Source of the DNA: JACDBE01 sp051002015
GTDB lineage: Bacteria > Actinomycetota > Acidimicrobiia > Spongiisociales > UBA5794
Length of the DNA: 53,705 nucleotides
Reading direction: 5' to 3'
Assembly: GCA_051002015.1 (NCBI GenBank)
Contig: JBPCMS010000071.1
Location: forward strand, 1-53,705
Shown: positions 50,451 through 53,705 of the stretch, piece after piece
How positions within the stretch are numbered: position 1 is the stretch's first letter
Layout: each line of letters begins with the position of its first letter
Translations under genes and position numbers: made by a program
The notes under the pieces: model-generated
What the model was told of the DNA's origin: nothing
Databases searched by the model: none
Seen by the model: the letters and a program-made list of their open reading frames with translations, nothing else

Positions 50451-50476
50451 TGGGCCCCCGGTCCGCCGGGGGCCCA
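50451..50476 (+). terminator. Strong hairpin terminator after the tiny lipoprotein gene
   Basis: TGGGCCCCCGG (50451-50461) and CCGGGGGCCCA (50466-50476) form a perfect 11-bp stem with a 4-nt loop, followed by TT. It lies 22 bp after the lipoprotein stop. Confidence 0.7.
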
Positions 50477-50515
50477 TTCGCGCCCGGGCCTGTTCGAGGC
50501 GGCCAGAATGCCGGG

Positions 50516-51154
50516 ATGTCCACCGATGGCGCCTGGGTCGAGCAGCTCACGATGTACCGGGCCGTCGCTCGAGCTGTAGCCGACCTGGTCGCCGCCATCG
50601 ACGATCCAGGCGCCCCGGGGCTCGGGGAATGGACGGTGGTCGAGCTGGCCGGCCACACGATGCGGGCCCTGACCACGGTGGAGCGGTACCTCGCCGCCGC
50701 CCCGGTGCCTGGGCCCGAGCTGGAAGATGCCGCCGCCTACGTGGCTCGCTACCTGGAGGAACGCCGCAAGGATCCGGCCATGGACGTGTCGGTGGCGGCC
50801 AGGGGCCGTGAGGAGGCCGCCCAGCTCGGCGACGATCCGGCGACGGTTTTCGGTGCGGCGGTGACCCGGGTGGCGGGGCTGGTGGAGGCCGCCGAGCCCG
50901 ATCTGGTCATCCCTACGGCGTTCGCTTCGATCCGGCTCGGGGACTACCTGCGGACCCGGGTGATGGAGCTGGTGCTGCACGGCCTCGACCTGGCCGCCGC
51001 CGTCGGCGTGTCCTGGCGGCCACCCCCGGAGGCGTTGCTCGATACCCTGGGCCTGCTGTCCGAGGTGGCCGTCCGCACCGGGCGCGGCGAGGACCTGGCC
51101 CGGCTACTGGGCGGACGGGCGTCTCCGCATGACGTGCTCCCCATCATCCGCTGA
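50516..51154 (+). CDS. Maleylpyruvate isomerase/DinB-like family protein (mycothiol-type)
   Basis: The 212-residue protein resembles the actinobacterial mycothiol-dependent maleylpyruvate isomerase N-terminal (DinB_2) family: GLGEWTVVELAGHTMRAL near residues 38-55, and MELVLHGLDLAAAVGV later, supplying the metal-binding histidines and acid. The actual reaction is unknown. Mycothiol use fits the mshD gene in this window. The ATG at 50516 precedes the domain, with no strong ribosome-binding site. Confidence 0.65.
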   Translation: MSTDGAWVEQLTMYRAVARAVADLVAAIDDPGAPGLGEWTVVELAGHTMRALTTVERYLAAAPVPGPELEDAAAYVARYLEERRKDPAMDVSVAARGREEAAQLGDDPATVFGAAVTRVAGLVEAAEPDLVIPTAFASIRLGDYLRTRVMELVLHGLDLAAAVGVSWRPPPEALLDTLGLLSEVAVRTGRGEDLARLLGGRASPHDVLPIIR

Positions 51155-51350
51155 GCGGGAATCGAGCGCCGGCGGGACTCCGGGACCGAGTTACCCGCCG
51201 TCGCCAGGGTTCGTCCGCCGAGAGTGCCTTGCCCGTGCCCGGTCGCTGCGTATCTCGCGTCAGGCGACGGTAGGGACCAGGGTTCTCGGTCGCCCGAGGA
51301 ACCTCCGGTCCGGCGGCGGTGTATGGAGGGTGACAACCAGAGGAGGTCCC

Positions 51351-51875
51351 ATGCGCCGCACCGGCGTCGTCGTCGCAGCAGGGCTGCTCGTTGGTGTGCT
51401 GGCCACCCCCACCCTGGCCGGAGGAGGCGGGTGCCACCAGCCGGAGCAGACCGAGGCCGCCACCACCGTCGTGCACCTCAGCTCGGACTGCTTCAGTCCG
51501 ACCATCACCCGGGTCGCTTCCGGCGAGACGGTCTCGTTCATCAACGACGATCCGGTGCCGCATACGGTCACCGGCGCCAACCTGCTCTGGGGATCGCTCG
51601 ACCACATGCCTCCGGCGGCGACGATCGAAGCCTCCTTTGACCGGCCCGGTGTCTACCCGTACGTGTGCATCCTCCATCCGGGCATGACCGGCGCCGTCGT
51701 GGTCGGCGATGCCGATGTCGCCCTGGCCGCCGGGCCCGAAATCGCTGGCGGCGACGCCTCCACCTCCACGGGCGGGTCGGCGTGGGGTCCTCTGGCGCTG
51801 GGAGCGGTCATCGGACTCGGTCTCGCCGGTGCCATCGCCGCCGTCACCCGTCGCCGCTCGGCTCGTTCGGTCTGA
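51351..51875 (+). CDS. Secreted, membrane-anchored cupredoxin
   Basis: The 174-residue protein has a signal peptide (VVVAAGLLVGVLATPTLA), a type 1 copper domain with ligands His71 (PHTVTGA), Cys106, His109 and Met112 (YVCILHPGM), and a C-terminal transmembrane segment ending RRRSAR. It probably carries electrons at the outer face of the membrane. AGAGGAGG lies 4 nt before the ATG. The 196-bp gap upstream shows no clear promoter or other feature to me. Confidence 0.85.
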   Translation: MRRTGVVVAAGLLVGVLATPTLAGGGGCHQPEQTEAATTVVHLSSDCFSPTITRVASGETVSFINDDPVPHTVTGANLLWGSLDHMPPAATIEASFDRPGVYPYVCILHPGMTGAVVVGDADVALAAGPEIAGGDASTSTGGSAWGPLALGAVIGLGLAGAIAAVTRRRSARSV

Positions 51876-51949
51876 GGGTCGGGCGATCCGCGCCTCGCCA
51901 TGAACGGCGCGGAACCGTGCCCGCAGCGTTACTGCCGGCACGACCCACA

Positions 51950-51969
51950 ATGGTGTATAGTGACACCAT
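51950..51969 (+). promoter_or_regulatory. vapB operator/promoter overlapping the start codon
   Basis: ATGGTGT (51950-51956) and ACACCAT (51963-51969) form a 7-bp inverted repeat with a 6-nt spacer. The spacer holds most of a -10-like TATAGT (51956-51961). A transcript starting about seven bases later would begin at the vapB ATG (51968), giving a leaderless mRNA. The site fits autoregulation by the ribbon-helix-helix antitoxin. Confidence 0.55.
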
Positions 51970-52228
51970 GGGTCGAACACAGGTCTATCTGGGCAACGAG
52001 GAGCTCGCACTCCTCGACCGGATCGGTCGAGGAACCGGGGCATCCCGCTCCGAGCTGATCCGGCGCGCGATCCGGTCTACCTACGGCGAGAGAACGAAGG
52101 CCGACAAGCTGCTGGCACTCACGGCGAGCGCAGGCTCCTGGCGCAACCGAAGCTTCACCGGAGCCGAGTACGTCGATGCCATCCGAGGTGACCTCACGGA
52201 GCGCTTGAGCCGCCTCGGGCTCGAATGA
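51968..52228 (+). CDS. vapB: Ribbon-helix-helix antitoxin of a VapBC pair
   Basis: The 86-residue protein begins with an RHH DNA-binding fold (RTQVYLGNEELALLDRIGR then ASRSELIRRAIRSTYG). A C-terminal tail (RNRSFTGAEYVDAIRGDL) probably wraps the toxin. It should neutralise the PIN-domain toxin and repress the operon. No ribosome-binding site precedes the ATG, consistent with leaderless start. The next gene's ATG follows its stop directly. Confidence 0.88.
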   Translation: MGRTQVYLGNEELALLDRIGRGTGASRSELIRRAIRSTYGERTKADKLLALTASAGSWRNRSFTGAEYVDAIRGDLTERLSRLGLE

Positions 52229-52606
52229 ATGAAGCTCCTCGACACCACGGTGGCCATCGACCATCTGCGAGGTGCTGAGCCCGCTGTCGGCCTTCTCGTA
52301 CGCCTCATCGATGAGGACGAAGTGGTCGCGGCCAGCGAGCTGGTGCGCTTCGAGCTCCTCGCAGGGGTTCGCCCAGACGAGATCGAAGCCCTCGACCAGT
52401 TCTTCGTGGCGATCACCTGGGTGCCGGTGGACGAGGAGATCGCTCGGATCGCAGGCTCACTCGCCCGGGACCACCGCCGGCAGTACGGCGGCATCGACGA
52501 CGTTGACTACCTGATCGCGGCGACGGCATTGGTCCTCGACGCCGAGCTGCTCACGACCAGTGTGCGCCACTTCCCGATGTTCCGCGATCTTCAGCCGCCC
52601 TACTGA
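52229..52606 (+). CDS. vapC: PIN-domain ribonuclease toxin VapC
   Basis: The 125-residue PIN domain has the acidic active-site residues Asp5 (LLDTTVAIDHL), Glu42 (FELLAG) and Asp93 (GGIDDVDYLIAATA). VapC toxins cleave tRNA or rRNA when freed from the antitoxin; the target here is unknown. The ATG lies immediately after the vapB stop, so translation is coupled. Confidence 0.9.
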   Translation: MKLLDTTVAIDHLRGAEPAVGLLVRLIDEDEVVAASELVRFELLAGVRPDEIEALDQFFVAITWVPVDEEIARIAGSLARDHRRQYGGIDDVDYLIAATALVLDAELLTTSVRHFPMFRDLQPPY

Positions 52607-52632
52607 CGGTCCCCGGCCTTGGCCACGCCCGG

Positions 52633-53301
52633 TCAGCGGCCCTTCGCCGATCGCACCGCCTTCTCGGCGTCGCGCCGCTTCTGTTCGGCTCGCTCCTCGG
52701 CGGCGGCGGCCAACCGTTCCGCCCGGTCGGCGGCCTCGCGCAGCGAACGGGCCTCCTCCGCCGCCTCTTCCGCCTCCCGCAGCAAGCGATCTGCCTTCTC
52801 CTGCGCCTTGGTTGCCCGAGCGACCTCAGCCTTCTCGCCGGGAGCGGGCGCCGGAGCGAGGTCCAGGCCAATGTCGAAGCCTCCCAGCCCGCCGGGCTCG
52901 AACTCCTTCTCCAGCCGTCCCTCGACCAGCGCCGCCTCTGCCGAGGGGACGGTGCCCGCCGCCAGCAGTGTGCTCCTCATCTTCTTCCGCACCGTCTCGC
53001 TGACGTCCTCAGCGGCATGCACGATCTGGTTGATCGCCAATCTCCGCTCCTCCGATGCGGCTCGCAGCTCCGCCGCCGAGCCCGCCGAACGCAGTTTCTC
53101 GTGGGCCGACGCCAGCGCCGCGATCAGCCCAGGCTGCTTCCGCACCAGCTGGTTCAGGGTCCAAGCGGTGACGGTCGGCTTGCGCATGGTCTTGACCCGC
53201 TTCGCACCGTCGGCCTCGCCGGCCGCGGCGAGCTGGCGGGCCAACTCGTCGCGCCGGGTGATGAACTCCTCGAGCGGGATCGCGTACAGATCGACTGCCA
53301 T
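52633..53301 (-). CDS. Conserved actinobacterial protein with C-terminal coiled coil
   Basis: The 222-residue protein has an N-terminal helical part with LEEFITRRDELARQLAAAG and MRKPTVTAWTLNQLVRKQPGL, a pattern I associate with an uncharacterised actinobacterial family. From about residue 160 to the end it is an Ala/Glu/Arg-rich coiled coil. No signal peptide or membrane segment is visible, and function is unknown. It is divergent from the YdeI-type gene, with a 77-bp gap. Confidence 0.7.
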   Translation of the reverse strand: MAVDLYAIPLEEFITRRDELARQLAAAGEADGAKRVKTMRKPTVTAWTLNQLVRKQPGLIAALASAHEKLRSAGSAAELRAASEERRLAINQIVHAAEDVSETVRKKMRSTLLAAGTVPSAEAALVEGRLEKEFEPGGLGGFDIGLDLAPAPAPGEKAEVARATKAQEKADRLLREAEEAAEEARSLREAADRAERLAAAAEERAEQKRRDAEKAVRSAKGR

Positions 53302-53378
53302 CGCACCGCAACCTACCCGCTTGGTGATCCGCAGCCTCCGATCGCCAGCTCGGGCGGCGACGGATACCGTGGAGGCCC

Positions 53379-53705
53379 ATGAGTCCCGTGGACATCTCCC
53401 GATCGATCCCCATCGTCAGCGCCACCGAATTCGATGACTGGCTGATGGCGCGTGGAGCAACCGAACGGGACGTGATCGTCGCCATCTACAAGAAGACGTC
53501 GGGCAGGCAGACCGTCACCCTCGATGCGTTGCAGGAGACGGCCCTGTGCCATGGTTGGGTGGACACACAGTCGAGGGGGATCGACGACGAGCGTTACGCC
53601 CTCCGCTTCACCCCCCGACGTCCCAGCTCGAACTGGTCGCCCAGGAACAGGGACATCGCTCGCCGCCTGCTGGAGGAAGGCCGGATGACCCCCGCCGGCA
53701 TCGCC
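53379..53705 (+). CDS. YdeI/OmpD-associated family protein, N-terminal part (3' end outside window)
   Basis: The 109 visible residues match the YdeI family: FDDWLMARGATERDVIVAIY, ALCHGWVDTQSRGIDDERY, RFTPRRPSSNWSPRN and RRLLEEGRMTPAG. Members are small soluble proteins linked in enterobacteria to peptide or bacteriocin tolerance, with no known biochemistry. GGAGG lies 3 nt before the ATG. The gene is cut by the right edge. Confidence 0.85.
   Translation, partial: MSPVDISRSIPIVSATEFDDWLMARGATERDVIVAIYKKTSGRQTVTLDALQETALCHGWVDTQSRGIDDERYALRFTPRRPSSNWSPRNRDIARRLLEEGRMTPAGIA

Overview
The window is about 53.7 kb of very GC-rich, gene-dense bacterial chromosome. The housekeeping gene order (hisS, MBL hydrolase, rel, apt, secF-secD-yajC, ruvB-ruvA-ruvC, yebC, pdxT-pdxS, pimA-like, acyltransferase, PIP synthase, thrS) is the conserved actinobacterial block known from Mycobacterium. 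Genes for phosphatidylinositol (mannoside) synthesis and for the mycothiol enzyme MshD fit an actinobacterium. Thr-rich low-complexity stretches, one of them inside SecD, and the overall order suggest an Acidimicrobiia-like lineage. That placement is inference, because there is no rRNA gene here.

Layout. 1-9.4 kb: 5' part of alaS, hisS, small membrane proteins, rarA, a PEP-mutase-family enzyme, aspS and a DrrAB-type ABC exporter. 9.4-21.2 kb: MBL hydrolase, a 300 bp imperfect repeat array, a VOC protein, bifunctional rel, apt, secF/secD/yajC, ruvBAC, yebC and pdxT/pdxS, all on the minus strand. 21.3-31.4 kb: PRC-barrel protein, crotonase, the pimA/acyltransferase/PIP synthase operon, citrate synthase, thrS, mshD and a patatin.

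31.4-43.9 kb is the most distinctive region, a catabolic island. Tryptophan 2,3-dioxygenase, a divergent kynureninase and a TrpB2-type tryptophan synthase beta chain form one translationally coupled operon. Facing away from it is an anthranilate(2-aminobenzoate)-CoA ligase gene. Next come a fused flavin monooxygenase/old-yellow-enzyme protein of the 2-aminobenzoyl-CoA monooxygenase/reductase type, an acyl-CoA dehydrogenase, and a four-gene coupled operon (SDR, enoyl-CoA hydratase, Rid-family protein, DDAH-like pentein hydrolase). Together they read as a route from tryptophan via kynurenine and anthranilate to 2-aminobenzoyl-CoA and on to beta-oxidation-like steps. No kynurenine formamidase is recognisable, and TrpB2 in this operon is unusual.

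44-53.7 kb holds a modABC molybdate transporter led by a HTH-Mop regulator, nhaA, a serine hydrolase, a beta-hydroxyacid dehydrogenase, a tiny lipoprotein, a maleylpyruvate-isomerase-like protein, a cupredoxin, a VapBC toxin-antitoxin pair with a probable leaderless, self-overlapping operator, a coiled-coil protein and the 5' part of a YdeI-family gene.

Two families of dispersed or clustered repeats with a CTTAGG/CCTAAG core are present: a 48-54 bp palindrome at the hisS/alaS junction and between the patatin and trpB2 genes, and the array at 10.16-10.46 kb. Gene junctions are very often ATGA or GTGA overlaps. All functional calls come from reading motifs and context; no database search was run.
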